This document shows, in pieces, positions 7,610 to 16,760 of a stretch of DNA of 64,000 nucleotides (its first letter is position 1; each line of letters starts with the position of its first letter). Origin of the DNA: an uncultured Clostridium sp. (GTDB lineage Bacteria; Bacillota_A; Clostridia; TANB77; CAG-508); the NCBI GenBank assembly GCA_930980675.1, contig CAKNIU010000001.1, forward strand, positions 1 through 64,000, read 5' to 3'. The position numbers were made by a program, and so were the translations under genes. A model generated the notes under the pieces. The model saw nothing but the letters and a program-made list of their open reading frames with translations, was not told the DNA's origin and did not search any database.

Positions 7610-9838
7610 ATGGGAAAAATTGTATTACTAGATGACTTAACAATTAATCAAATAGCAGCTGGTGAAGTTATTGAAAGACCTGCTTCTGTAGTAAAAGAAC
7701 TAGTTGAAAACTCAATAGATGCTGGAGCTAAAAATATAACTGTTGAAATAAAAAATGGGGGAATTTCCTATATTAGAATTACAGATGATGGTAGTGGAAT
7801 TATGCCAGATGATATGGAAATTGCTTTTGAAAGACATGCTACAAGTAAAATACGTAAAGCGGATGACTTAGACACAGTAAAGTCTATGGGATTTAGAGGT
7901 GAGGCTTTGGCTAGTATTGCAGCCATTGCTAAGGTTGAATTAGTATCAAGAACAGAACAAAATGATATAGGATATAAAATCGAAATCCAGGGCGGAGATA
8001 TAATAGATAAACATGAAGAAGGCTGTCAAAAGGGAACTACTATTACAGTAAAAGAACTGTTTTATAATACCCCAGTTAGATACAAATTTTTAAAAAAGGA
8101 TTTTACTGAATCAGGTTACATAGAAGACACTATAACAAGAATTGCATTAGCTAATTCCAATGTTTCAATAAAATTAATTAATACTGGAAAAATTTCTATT
8201 CAAACAACAGGTAGTGGCAAATTAGAAGATGTTATTTACAGCATTTATGGAAAAGAAATTGCTCAAAACTTATTGCCTGTAGACTATGATTACGAAGATA
8301 TGAAAGTTACTGGAGTTATTGGAAAACCAGCTATTGCTCGTTCAAATAGGTCTAATCAATTATTTTTTGTAAATAAAAGATTTATAAAAGATAAAACTTT
8401 AACAAGTGCGGCAGAACAAGCTTTTAAAGGCTTGGTAACAATAGGAAAACATGCATTCTTAGTATTAAATATTGATATGGATCCAAAAAAGGTAGATGTA
8501 AATGTACATCCAACAAAATTGGAGGTTAGATTCCAAGAAGATGGCAAAATATTCAAAGCTATATATAATAGCATAAAACAATCATTATTAAAATTTGATT
8601 TGGTCCCATCTCCAGAAAAAGATTATAAAGATACAACTCCAAATGATATATTAAAAAGTATTAATGCAAATGCTAATTCAAACTTATTTAGTACAAAAAT
8701 TGAGGCTGATGAAGTAAAAGATAAAGTAGCTGTATCAAATGATATAAAAATAGGCAAAAATAATGAAAAAGAAAATAAAACTAATATACCTGAATTTAAA
8801 GAATTTAAAAGCACAATGAGTGGATTAGATGCTGAAACAAGAAGAAAATTTATCGATGAACTTACTCAAACAAAAACACCGGAAGAAATTGGAATAAAGC
8901 TAGCTGATATGACAAAGGCACTTTTGAATAAAAATGATGAGCCAACAAGTGAAGCACCAAAAAATGAAGGTTTACAAGAAACAAGTGAAGCCTATAAATT
9001 GGATAATGGTACTAATATAGTTGACAGAACTAATGAAAACCTAAAAAATAATCAAGATGAAAATAATTCAAATCAAGGTAAAGAAAATGACAAAAATGAA
9101 GAAACTTTTGAAGAAATGTATAAAAGATTATTCGGAAGAGATATAGCAGAAGCAAAGAAAGAATATGACGAAAAACAAGCAAAAGAAGAACAAAATTCTC
9201 CAATATCGCCTATAACTGGTGAAGAAATTTCAATGTTTGAAAAAGAAGGCATAGACAATAATCCTCAATACAAATTTATTGGAATAGCATTTAAAACATA
9301 TATAATTTTAACTATGGGAGATGATTTATACATATTAGACCAACACGCTGCTCATGAAAGAATTATGTATGAGAAAGTAAAAGCTAACTATTATAATGAT
9401 GAAAATAAAGATTGTCAATTAATGCTTTTGCCAGATATAATAAAACTTAGCACAAGAGAAATGGGAATATTTAAAGACAATAAAGAGTTGTTTAATAAAG
9501 CAGGTTTTGCAGTTGAAGAATTTGGAGACAATACAGTAAAATTAACAGGAGTTCCAGAGTTTTGCTTGGACTTTGATACACAGGAATTGTTTTTAGAAAC
9601 TTTGGATGAAATAAATACAGTAGCAAGAACAGCAAAACAAGAAATAGAAGATAAGTTTTTGGCAACAGTAGCATGCAAAGCAGCAGTAAAAGCACATATG
9701 GCTCTTTCAAAAGAAGAAGTAGATAGCCTAATGAATCAACTACTAAGATTGCCAAATCCATTTACTTGTCCTCATGGAAGGCCAACAGTTATAAAGATGT
9801 CTAAAACAGATATTGAAAAGAAATTTTCTAGGAGATAG
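7610..9838 (+). CDS. mutL: DNA mismatch repair endonuclease MutL
   Basis: The N-terminal GHKL ATPase is clear (IAAGEVIERPASVVKELVENSIDAG, DDGSGI, GFRGEAL), followed by the transducer domain to about residue 330. A low-complexity Asn/Lys/Glu linker covers about 340-550. The C-terminal dimerisation/endonuclease domain has DQHAAHERIMYE (from about D577) and CPHGRP near residue 719, the metal-binding motifs of nicking MutL proteins. It should therefore cut the nascent strand itself, as in organisms lacking MutH. At 742 residues it is slightly long because of the linker. RBS GGAAAGGA precedes the ATG. mutS is not in the window. Confidence 0.95.
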   Translation: MGKIVLLDDLTINQIAAGEVIERPASVVKELVENSIDAGAKNITVEIKNGGISYIRITDDGSGIMPDDMEIAFERHATSKIRKADDLDTVKSMGFRGEALASIAAIAKVELVSRTEQNDIGYKIEIQGGDIIDKHEEGCQKGTTITVKELFYNTPVRYKFLKKDFTESGYIEDTITRIALANSNVSIKLINTGKISIQTTGSGKLEDVIYSIYGKEIAQNLLPVDYDYEDMKVTGVIGKPAIARSNRSNQLFFVNKRFIKDKTLTSAAEQAFKGLVTIGKHAFLVLNIDMDPKKVDVNVHPTKLEVRFQEDGKIFKAIYNSIKQSLLKFDLVPSPEKDYKDTTPNDILKSINANANSNLFSTKIEADEVKDKVAVSNDIKIGKNNEKENKTNIPEFKEFKSTMSGLDAETRRKFIDELTQTKTPEEIGIKLADMTKALLNKNDEPTSEAPKNEGLQETSEAYKLDNGTNIVDRTNENLKNNQDENNSNQGKENDKNEETFEEMYKRLFGRDIAEAKKEYDEKQAKEEQNSPISPITGEEISMFEKEGIDNNPQYKFIGIAFKTYIILTMGDDLYILDQHAAHERIMYEKVKANYYNDENKDCQLMLLPDIIKLSTREMGIFKDNKELFNKAGFAVEEFGDNTVKLTGVPEFCLDFDTQELFLETLDEINTVARTAKQEIEDKFLATVACKAAVKAHMALSKEEVDSLMNQLLRLPNPFTCPHGRPTVIKMSKTDIEKKFSRR

Positions 9839-9937
9839 CATTCTATATCAAAAAGAAAATTTCTAAAAATAATTTTTAAATGTACATATTTAAAATTGCC
9901 ATATAAAAGAATAACAAAAGAAAGGGCTTTTGAAAAA

Positions 9938-10378
9938 ATGGAAACAGCAATAATAGTATTTATAGTAATAATGAATTTAGCATCAATTATTGTAATTTTT
10001 AAATCACTTAGCAATATAGAGTTGAAAAATAAAATAATATTAGTAGTTATAGGCGAAATAGTTATGTATGTTATACTATTTATAGTATATGGAATTAGCT
10101 CAGCGGGAGCAGATGAAACAGTTGCAAATTCATCTAGGCAATTAATATTGTTTACATTTTTACCAATAAATATAATTGCAATGGAGTTACCTATAATGCT
10201 AAATTTTAAAAAATTGCAACAAGGTGATATAAAAGAAGGTAAATTTAAAAGAAGAATGATAATATGCTTAGTTATTAGTATAATAGTTTTAGTATTTGAA
10301 TTTATGTATATTCGAGATATACAACAGGGTATAAGTGAATTTGTAAATAATGCAAATAAAGCTAATGTAGTAGAATAA
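9938..10378 (+). CDS. Four-helix membrane protein of unknown function
   Basis: Not recognised. From the ATG at 9938 it is 146 residues with four predicted membrane segments (about 3-22, 32-52, 73-93 and 114-133) and short polar loops. An in-frame TTG at 9896 would add 14 residues, but the ATG is better placed relative to the AAAGAAAGGG run. It sits between mutL and miaA, about 80 bp before miaA, so it is probably co-transcribed with them. Confidence 0.7.
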   Translation: METAIIVFIVIMNLASIIVIFKSLSNIELKNKIILVVIGEIVMYVILFIVYGISSAGADETVANSSRQLILFTFLPINIIAMELPIMLNFKKLQQGDIKEGKFKRRMIICLVISIIVLVFEFMYIRDIQQGISEFVNNANKANVVE

Positions 10379-10458
10379 AAGTAATATGTTGATCTACTAA
10401 ATTAATAAAGGACAAAAATTTAATAAAAAGATAGTAAGTTAAAGAAAATGGAGTAATA

Positions 10459-11382
10459 ATGAATAGAGAAAAGGTAATAGTAATTTGTGGACCAACTGCA
10501 TCTGGAAAAACAAGTCTAGGAATAAAAGTTGCAAAACAATTAAACGGAGAAATAATTTCATGTGATTCTATGCAAATATATAAAGATATGACAATTGGAA
10601 CTGCCAAACCAACAAAAGAAGAAAGAGAAGAGGCAGTACATCATTTAGTAGATTTTGTATATCCAAATGAAAGATATAGCGTTGCAGAATATAAAAAAGA
10701 TGCAGAAAATACAATAGAACAAATTATTAAAAAAGGTAAAACTCCAATTATAGTAGGAGGAACAGGGTTATACTTAAATTCTTTAATTTATGGTATTGAT
10801 TACCCTGAAATTGAAACAGACTTAGATTATAGAAAAATGCTTGAAGAAAGAGCCAGTTGTGAAGGCTTAGAAAATTTGTATAATGAAGCAAAAGCAATAG
10901 ATGAAAAAGCTATACAAAAAATTAGTCCAAATGATAAAAAACGAATACTTAGAATATTGGAAATATATCATTCTACTGGTAAAACAAAAACTGAATTAGA
11001 AGAAGAATCAAGAAAAAATGGACCAAAATATAACTATATAGTTTTTGTACTTAATATGGAAAGGAAAAAGCTTTATGATAGGATAAACAAAAGAGTAGAT
11101 TTAATGATTAAAGATGGCTTGATTGAAGAAGTGCAAAACTTAATGAGAAAATATAAAAAATTTCCTACAGCTATGCAAGGCTTAGGATATAAAGAAGTAG
11201 TAGAATATTTAAATAAAAAGTTAACAAAAGAAGAGATGATTGAAAAAATAAAACTAGAAACAAGAAGGTATGCAAAAAGACAAATAACATGGTTTAAATC
11301 TTATAAAAATGCAATGTGGCTAGATGCTTTTAATAATGATAATGTAAATATAATAATAAAAAAATATTTGGAGGAAGCGTGA
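10459..11382 (+). CDS. miaA: tRNA dimethylallyltransferase MiaA
   Basis: Transfers the dimethylallyl group to A37 of tRNAs reading UNN codons. The P-loop GPTASGKT is at residues 11-18, followed by EIISCDSMQIYKDMTIGTAKP (substrate/catalytic region), the VGGTGLYLNSLIYG motif, and RRYAKRQITWF near the end. The 307-residue length is typical. Order mutL then miaA is common in bacteria. Its TGA overlaps the GTG of the next gene by four bases, indicating translational coupling. Confidence 0.95.
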   Translation: MNREKVIVICGPTASGKTSLGIKVAKQLNGEIISCDSMQIYKDMTIGTAKPTKEEREEAVHHLVDFVYPNERYSVAEYKKDAENTIEQIIKKGKTPIIVGGTGLYLNSLIYGIDYPEIETDLDYRKMLEERASCEGLENLYNEAKAIDEKAIQKISPNDKKRILRILEIYHSTGKTKTELEEESRKNGPKYNYIVFVLNMERKKLYDRINKRVDLMIKDGLIEEVQNLMRKYKKFPTAMQGLGYKEVVEYLNKKLTKEEMIEKIKLETRRYAKRQITWFKSYKNAMWLDAFNNDNVNIIIKKYLEEA

Positions 11383-12656
11383 AGAAAATCACTAAGAATG
11401 ATCAAAATATAAAAATTAAAAGAAAAGTAAACAAAAGAAAGCTAGCTATAATTATAGTCTTAGTATTAGCTGTATGTGTATATTTAATAGCTTCAGTATA
11501 TCATTTAATTAAAAATCCAACAGATTCTGTTTTAGTAAATGAAGGTAGAATATCACAAGAAGAGACAGTGGATGCTTATATAATCAGAGATGAAACTGTT
11601 ATTAAGGGAGAAAACTATAAAAATGGTATGGTGGAAATAAAATCTGAAGGTTCAAAAGTTGCTAGTGGAGATCCTGTTTTTAGGTATTACTCAGCAGGAG
11701 AAGATGATTTAAAAAATAAGATAGCGGATTTAGATCTAAAAATACAAGAAGCTATGGAAAAAAATGAAGACAGTTTACCATCCCAAGATACAAGATTATT
11801 AGATACACAAATAGAAAGTACTTTAGAACAAGTTACTAATTCAAATGATATTCAAAAAATAAAAGAATACAAAAAAAGTATATCAGAAAAGGTAACCAAA
11901 AAAGCTAAAATAGCAGGAGAATTAAGCCCAACAGGATCATATTTAAAAAAACTTATAGATGAAAGAAGTACATATGAAAATGAGCTTAATTCAGGAGCAG
12001 AATATATTAATGCGACTAGAAGCGGAATGGTTTCATATAGAATAGATGGATTAGAAGAAACATTGAACACAAGTGACTTTTCTAAAATTAATAAGGAATT
12101 TTTGCAAAATTTAAATCTAAAAACAGGACAAATTATTTCATCTAGTAATGAAGCAGGAAAAATAGTCAATAATTTTATTTGCTACATAGCATGCACTTCT
12201 AAAAGCAATGAGGCAAATCAAGCAAAAATAGGAGATAGTGTTAAATTGGCATTACCAAGTTTAAACGAGGTAGATGCTAAAGTAGAATATATTACAAGAG
12301 AAAATGATAATGAAGTTACAATTATCTTTAGTTTTACAGAAGGAATAGAAGAACTTTTAAGCTATAGAAAGGTTTCAATAGATATAATTTGGTGGGATGA
12401 AAAAGGTTTTAAAGTACCAAATACGTGCATTTTTGAGCAAGATGGGTTAAACTATGTAATAAGAACAAGAGCAGGATATCTAGATAAGGTATTAGTTAAA
12501 GTACAAAAAGCGACAGAAAACTACTCTATTGTTACGAATTATAGCACATCGGAAATTGAGGAATTAAATTTAAGTGAAGATGTGTCAACTTCAATAATTT
12601 TATATGATGAATTATTATTAAAACCATCAGAAAATCAAATAAATAATGCTACATAA
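11379..12656 (+). CDS. HlyD-like membrane-anchored adaptor protein
   Basis: One signal anchor (about residues 22-43) followed by a large extracytoplasmic part. The VEIKSEGSKVASGDPVFRYYS segment resembles a HlyD/biotinyl-lipoyl half-motif. A helical coiled region covers about 105-205, and beta-rich barrel-like sequence follows. Starts with GTG, translationally coupled to miaA, with GGAGG just upstream. HlyD-type genes next to sepF are a recurring Clostridia arrangement (from memory), which hints at an envelope or division role. No transporter partner is adjacent, so transport is unproven. Confidence 0.72.
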   Translation: MKKITKNDQNIKIKRKVNKRKLAIIIVLVLAVCVYLIASVYHLIKNPTDSVLVNEGRISQEETVDAYIIRDETVIKGENYKNGMVEIKSEGSKVASGDPVFRYYSAGEDDLKNKIADLDLKIQEAMEKNEDSLPSQDTRLLDTQIESTLEQVTNSNDIQKIKEYKKSISEKVTKKAKIAGELSPTGSYLKKLIDERSTYENELNSGAEYINATRSGMVSYRIDGLEETLNTSDFSKINKEFLQNLNLKTGQIISSSNEAGKIVNNFICYIACTSKSNEANQAKIGDSVKLALPSLNEVDAKVEYITRENDNEVTIIFSFTEGIEELLSYRKVSIDIIWWDEKGFKVPNTCIFEQDGLNYVIRTRAGYLDKVLVKVQKATENYSIVTNYSTSEIEELNLSEDVSTSIILYDELLLKPSENQINNAT

Positions 12657-12710
12657 TATTACAATAATATTACAAAAACATTAAATAATGATTACATATT
12701 ACAAAAACTA

Positions 12711-12739
12711 TTGACTTTATCCAAAAAAAGTTAGATACT
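12711..12739 (+). promoter_or_regulatory. Promoter of sepF-divIVA
   Basis: TTGACT (12711-12716), 17-bp spacer, GATACT (12734-12739). It lies upstream of the AGGAGG site of sepF. Confidence 0.6.
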
Positions 12740-12786
12740 AAGTATAGTCGTAAATACGAATGAGAAATTTAGGAGGTTGTTTATAA

Positions 12787-13251
12787 ATGTCAAACGCAGT
12801 TTTAAATAAGTTTATGAATATTTTCGGTATGGGAGCGGAAGAGGCTGAAGAAGAAGAATTCGAAGATGTAAATGATACATACGAAGAGGAAGAATTAGAA
12901 GAGCCAAAAGGACTATTTGGTAGAAAAAGTGGTAAAGTTGTCAATATGGCTCAGCAAGTAAGAATGGTAATAATGCAACCAACATCTTTTGAACAATCTG
13001 AAGATATATGTGACTTATTAAAAGAAAAAAAATCAATTATAATTAATTTAGAATATGTAAATAAAGATATTGCTAGAAGAATTATAGATGTTGTTAGCGG
13101 AGCTGCACATGCATTAGATGGTCATATGCAAAAAATATCAAGCTCTATATTTTTAGTAGCACCTTATAATTATGATATAACATCAGAAACAAGAGAAGAA
13201 ACCAAGAGCAAATTACCTGTATCTTGGCTTAAGAGTAATGCCAATAATTAA
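12787..13251 (+). CDS. sepF: Cell division protein SepF
   Basis: A cytoplasmic Z-ring anchor. It has an N-terminal amphipathic membrane-targeting helix (about 1-15), a very acidic linker (about 18-42), and the SepF core from the VRMVIMQPTSFEQSEDICDLL segment to the end, including the conserved RRIIDVVSGAAHALDG region. Length of 154 residues is typical. RBS AGGAGG. Followed 17 bp later by divIVA, the usual Firmicute order. Confidence 0.93.
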   Translation: MSNAVLNKFMNIFGMGAEEAEEEEFEDVNDTYEEEELEEPKGLFGRKSGKVVNMAQQVRMVIMQPTSFEQSEDICDLLKEKKSIIINLEYVNKDIARRIIDVVSGAAHALDGHMQKISSSIFLVAPYNYDITSETREETKSKLPVSWLKSNANN

Positions 13252-13268
13252 ATATATGGGGGAATAAT

Positions 13269-13721
13269 ATGATTACACCTTTAGACATAGAAAATAAAAG
13301 ATTTTCTAAAAAGACTCTTAACGGATATGATCCAGAAGAGGTTGATGATTTTTTAGATGAATTAACAAAGGATTATTCAGCTATTTACAAAAAAGTAAAT
13401 GAAAATGATAAAGAATTACAAGATTTAAAAATGAAAGTTGAGCATTACAATCAGATCGAATCAACATTGCAAAATACTTTACTTATGGCTCAATCAGCTG
13501 CTGATGAAGTTAAAAATGCTGCTCAAAAGCAAGCTGAACAAATAATTAGAGAAGCTGAAAATAAAGCAAAAGAACGTACAGAAAATTTAGATATGCAAGT
13601 AGCTGAAAAAAGAAAAGAATTAGAAGACATTAATAAACAATTTGATGTATATAAAGCAAAAATGGAATCTTTACTTATATCTCAATTAGAACTTTTAAAA
13701 GAAGTAAATAAAGATGATTAA
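13269..13721 (+). CDS. divIVA: DivIVA-domain cell pole/septum protein
   Basis: The N-terminal DivIVA domain is diagnostic: ITPLDIENKRFSKK followed by GYDPEEVDDFLDEL. The rest is coiled coil (about 25-145). It binds negatively curved membrane at septa and poles and recruits partners. Co-transcribed with sepF, with GGGGGA before the ATG. A terminator follows. Confidence 0.92.
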   Translation: MITPLDIENKRFSKKTLNGYDPEEVDDFLDELTKDYSAIYKKVNENDKELQDLKMKVEHYNQIESTLQNTLLMAQSAADEVKNAAQKQAEQIIREAENKAKERTENLDMQVAEKRKELEDINKQFDVYKAKMESLLISQLELLKEVNKDD

Positions 13722-13823
13722 TAATTTATTGTAAATTTAAAAGATATAATTAAACGTATATTTATTATATAAGAGCAAGTTTTAATAAAGATAAATAAAT
13801 TACAAAATTGTAATAAAAAAAGA

Positions 13824-13859
13824 GGATATATGCAATAATTTAGCGTATATCCCTTTATT
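13824..13859 (+). terminator. Terminator after divIVA
   Basis: Stem 13824-13833 (GGATATATGC) with 13843-13852, a 9-base loop, an A run before and a T-rich stretch after. Confidence 0.75.
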
Positions 13860-13931
13860 TTACTGTAAATTTATGCTAAAATAACTGTATTACATTGATG
13901 TTAAAGGAATATTACAATTTTATTAAGTCTA

Positions 13932-13959
13932 TTGACAAGAAGGGATTTAAAGTTAAAAT
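13932..13959 (+). promoter_or_regulatory. Promoter of rsmD, giving a leaderless transcript
   Basis: TTGACA (13932-13937), 16-bp spacer, TAAAAT (13954-13959). The expected start of transcription is about 13966, the A of the rsmD ATG itself. Confidence 0.75.
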
Positions 13960-13965
13960 AGTATT

Positions 13966-14517
13966 ATGAGAGTTATAAGTGGAATAGCTAGAGGTACAAA
14001 AATAAAGTCTATTGATAGTATGTCAACACGTCCAACATTAGATAGAGTAAAAGAAGCTTTATTTAACATTTTACAAAATTATATTAAAAATGCTATTGTA
14101 TTAGATTTATTTGCAGGAAGTGGAGCTTTAGGTATAGAAGCATTAAGCAGAGGTGCAAAAAGAGCATATTTTTGTGATATCAATAAAGAAGCAATTAAAA
14201 TAATTAAAGAGAATTTAGAAAAAACAAGATTAATAGAAAAGTCAGTTATATATAATGAAGATTACATTATTGCAATAAAAAAAATAAAGGAACCACTTTC
14301 AATAGTTTTTCTAGATCCACCATATAAACTTGATTTAGCAGTAAAATCTATAAAAGAACTACAAAAAAATAAACTATTGACAAATAATAGTATAATAATA
14401 ATCGAAACAGATGAATTAAACAGAGATATAGAAGAATTACAAAAGATAGAAAACTTAGAGATAATAGATAATAGAAAATATGGAAGAGCAAATTTGATAT
14501 TTATTAAAACTAACTAA
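13966..14517 (+). CDS. rsmD: 16S rRNA (guanine-966-N2)-methyltransferase RsmD
   Basis: Starts MRVISGIARG, as RsmD proteins do. The SAM-binding motif is LDLFAGSGALGIEALSRGA (about residues 45-63) and the catalytic motif is FLDPPYK (about 115-121). Length of 183 residues is normal. No Shine-Dalgarno sequence is present and the promoter ends seven bases before the ATG, so the mRNA is probably leaderless. The start is fixed by the conserved N-terminus. The next gene is about 70 bp downstream. Confidence 0.93.
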   Translation: MRVISGIARGTKIKSIDSMSTRPTLDRVKEALFNILQNYIKNAIVLDLFAGSGALGIEALSRGAKRAYFCDINKEAIKIIKENLEKTRLIEKSVIYNEDYIIAIKKIKEPLSIVFLDPPYKLDLAVKSIKELQKNKLLTNNSIIIIETDELNRDIEELQKIENLEIIDNRKYGRANLIFIKTN

Positions 14518-14588
14518 TTTTGCTATTCATAGCTAGCATAAAAAAACTACCTAGTAAAGTGATTTGCTAAAAGAAAGAGGAATTGAAT

Positions 14589-15026
14589 ATGGAGATATTT
14601 ACATTATTAGAAAATTTAGAAGAAATAATAGAAAACTCTAAAAAAATGCCATTTACAAATAAAATAATAGTTGAGCAGGAAGAAATTTTAGATGTTATAA
14701 AAGAGATTAGACTTAAATTACCAGAAGATTTAAAACAGGCAAAATGGGTTAGGGAAGAGAGAGAAAGAATATTAGAAGAAGCCAAAAAAGAGGCTGACGA
14801 TGTTGTAAAGGAAGCAGAAAATAGAATAATTTCAATGATAGATGAACATGAAATAACTAAAAAAGCTTATGAACAAAAGAATCAAATAATGGAAGCTGCA
14901 AATGAGAATTCTAGACAAATTACTCAAGGAGCAAAGGAATATGCTGATAATATATTAGCTGATTTAGAAAAGAGATTAGAAAAAGTGTTAAAAGAAATAT
15001 CTTTAGATAGAAAAGAATTAAAATAG
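14589..15026 (+). CDS. Coiled-coil protein resembling ATP synthase b-type/DivIVA-like helices
   Basis: A hydrophilic all-helical protein of 145 residues with a long charged coiled coil (about 45-145), including an EEAKKEADDVVKEAEN segment like those of ATPase peripheral-stalk or DivIVA-like proteins. No membrane segment. Start chosen at the ATG 8 bases after AGAGG. An in-frame TTG two codons upstream is too close to that site. Such proteins often follow rsmD in Clostridia (from memory). Function unknown. Confidence 0.7.
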   Translation: MEIFTLLENLEEIIENSKKMPFTNKIIVEQEEILDVIKEIRLKLPEDLKQAKWVREERERILEEAKKEADDVVKEAENRIISMIDEHEITKKAYEQKNQIMEAANENSRQITQGAKEYADNILADLEKRLEKVLKEISLDRKELK

Positions 15027-15027
15027 A

Positions 15028-15066
15028 ATTTTACAAAAAGGACTATCCTTTTTGTAAAATTTTTTA
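15028..15066. terminator. Bidirectional terminator between convergent genes
   Basis: Perfect 15-bp stem (15028-15042 with 15046-15060), a three-base loop, T run after and A/T-rich sequence before. It can serve both the upstream plus-strand gene and the minus-strand GH57 gene. Confidence 0.85.
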
Positions 15067-15080
15067 TTGTATAGGAAAAA

Positions 15081-16676
15081 TTAATAATAAATCATGTAAT
15101 CTATTTCAGGAAATATGCAATCTTTGGCTTCTATGTCTTTTAAAAATTTTTCGTCTAATTCTTCGTTATTAACTAAGCTATTGTACATTTTAGTAAATCG
15201 ACCAATATGGTCTTTTATTCTTTTTTTAGCATAGTCAACCATTGTTCCATTTGTTATTATAAATAACCAGTCACTACTTTGGGCAAGTACCAATTCTCTT
15301 GCACATTGATTAAGTATTCTTCTTTTTTTAGAGCTTTTAGATTCATTTGGAAACATTTTTGCTAATTTACACATTCTGTCACCAGCTGTATGCAAATGTT
15401 TATGAACATAATCATTTGTTGGGTTAAGCCATACTTCTGAATAACCTTTTGCACCCCAACTAGAACGACAAGGTGTACATTCTTGTATTTCTGGATATTT
15501 ATCTATATATTCACTAGGTGTAATTAATTTAAAATTGCAATCATCATAATATATCTTTTTAGCTAAGGTATATAAAAAGTCTGGACCTTCATACCACCAG
15601 TGACCATAGAGTTCAGCATCATATGGGCAAACAATAATTGGTGGTTTATCCATATGTTCGGACAAATAATTTATTTGAGCATTTCTACAATCAAAGAAAT
15701 GTCCAGCGTTATTATTTACTGAATCTTGTGCCCACTGTAAGTCATATATATCTTTATTTTCAGTTTTACCTGTTATCCTATGATAACGTATACCAGTGGA
15801 AACTCTAACTCCATTTGAAGCTATATATGGCTTTATATAATCATATGGTGCATCATAACCTATGTCTCTATAAAATTCTCTATAATTAAAATCTCCAGGA
15901 TAACCATTTATAGATGACCATACTTGTCTAGATGATTCTAAATCACGACCAAATGCGACTATGCCTTGTGGTGAAACAATTGGTGCATATGTTCCATAAA
16001 TAGGGGTAGGGTTTGCATAAAGTATACCATGAGTTTCTGTCAAAACATATTCAATTCCAAATTCCTTTAAATATTTATCAGCTTCTGGAACATAGCCACA
16101 TTCGGGAAGCCAAAAACCTTTAATAGGTTTATCAAAATATTTATAATATGTTTGAACTCCTATTGCAATTTGTGCTCTAACTGTTTTTTCATTTACATAT
16201 AAAATTGGAAAATAGCCATGTGTTGCACCACAACCAATTATCTCCAATACTCCTAAGTCTTGGAATTTTTTAAAAGCACTTATTAAATTGCAATTGTAAA
16301 TATCTTTAAATATATGTAAATCATTTGAATATCTATCATAATAATAGTGTGATAGTTTATTTATTCTAGGATTATCTTTTGTTCTCTCAATTTCTTTTTC
16401 AGATAATTCAATATGTTTTTTTAAATATTTTATATATCTTTCTTGAAGCATTTTATTATCTAACATATTTAAAAGAGGAGGAGTAAGAGACATTGTAAAT
16501 CTAAAGTCTACTCCTTCTTCAACTAATTTTTGAAATCTTAAAATAAGTGGAATGTATGTTTCAGATATTGCTTCATATAACCATTGTTCTTCTAAATAAT
16601 CTTCACTTTCAGGATGATGTACAAAAGGTAGATGGGCGTGAAGAACAAAACTTACGTATCCTTTTATATTTTTCAT
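15081..16676 (-). CDS. GH57-family glycoside hydrolase (probable 1,4-alpha-glucan branching enzyme)
   Basis: Starts MKNIKGYVSFVLHAHLPFV, the classic GH57 first motif. The nucleophile region is GFWLPECGYVP (Glu) and the acid region is CPYDAELYGHWWYEGP (Asp). A C-terminal helical domain resembling DUF1957 follows. Length is 531 residues from the ATG at 16676, which has AGAGG six bases upstream. Family members make alpha-1,6 branches in glycogen. A DUF4912 protein lies upstream in the same orientation and a GT4 glycogen-synthase-like gene is divergent, consistent with glycogen synthesis (inference). Confidence 0.88.
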   Translation of the reverse strand: MKNIKGYVSFVLHAHLPFVHHPESEDYLEEQWLYEAISETYIPLILRFQKLVEEGVDFRFTMSLTPPLLNMLDNKMLQERYIKYLKKHIELSEKEIERTKDNPRINKLSHYYYDRYSNDLHIFKDIYNCNLISAFKKFQDLGVLEIIGCGATHGYFPILYVNEKTVRAQIAIGVQTYYKYFDKPIKGFWLPECGYVPEADKYLKEFGIEYVLTETHGILYANPTPIYGTYAPIVSPQGIVAFGRDLESSRQVWSSINGYPGDFNYREFYRDIGYDAPYDYIKPYIASNGVRVSTGIRYHRITGKTENKDIYDLQWAQDSVNNNAGHFFDCRNAQINYLSEHMDKPPIIVCPYDAELYGHWWYEGPDFLYTLAKKIYYDDCNFKLITPSEYIDKYPEIQECTPCRSSWGAKGYSEVWLNPTNDYVHKHLHTAGDRMCKLAKMFPNESKSSKKRRILNQCARELVLAQSSDWLFIITNGTMVDYAKKRIKDHIGRFTKMYNSLVNNEELDEKFLKDIEAKDCIFPEIDYMIYY

Positions 16677-16760
16677 ATTTAACCTCTTATAAAGCTTCAA
16701 TATACATTCTTTGCATTAATGCGAAAATGATTGCAACGTATATTAAATCATATTAAAAAT

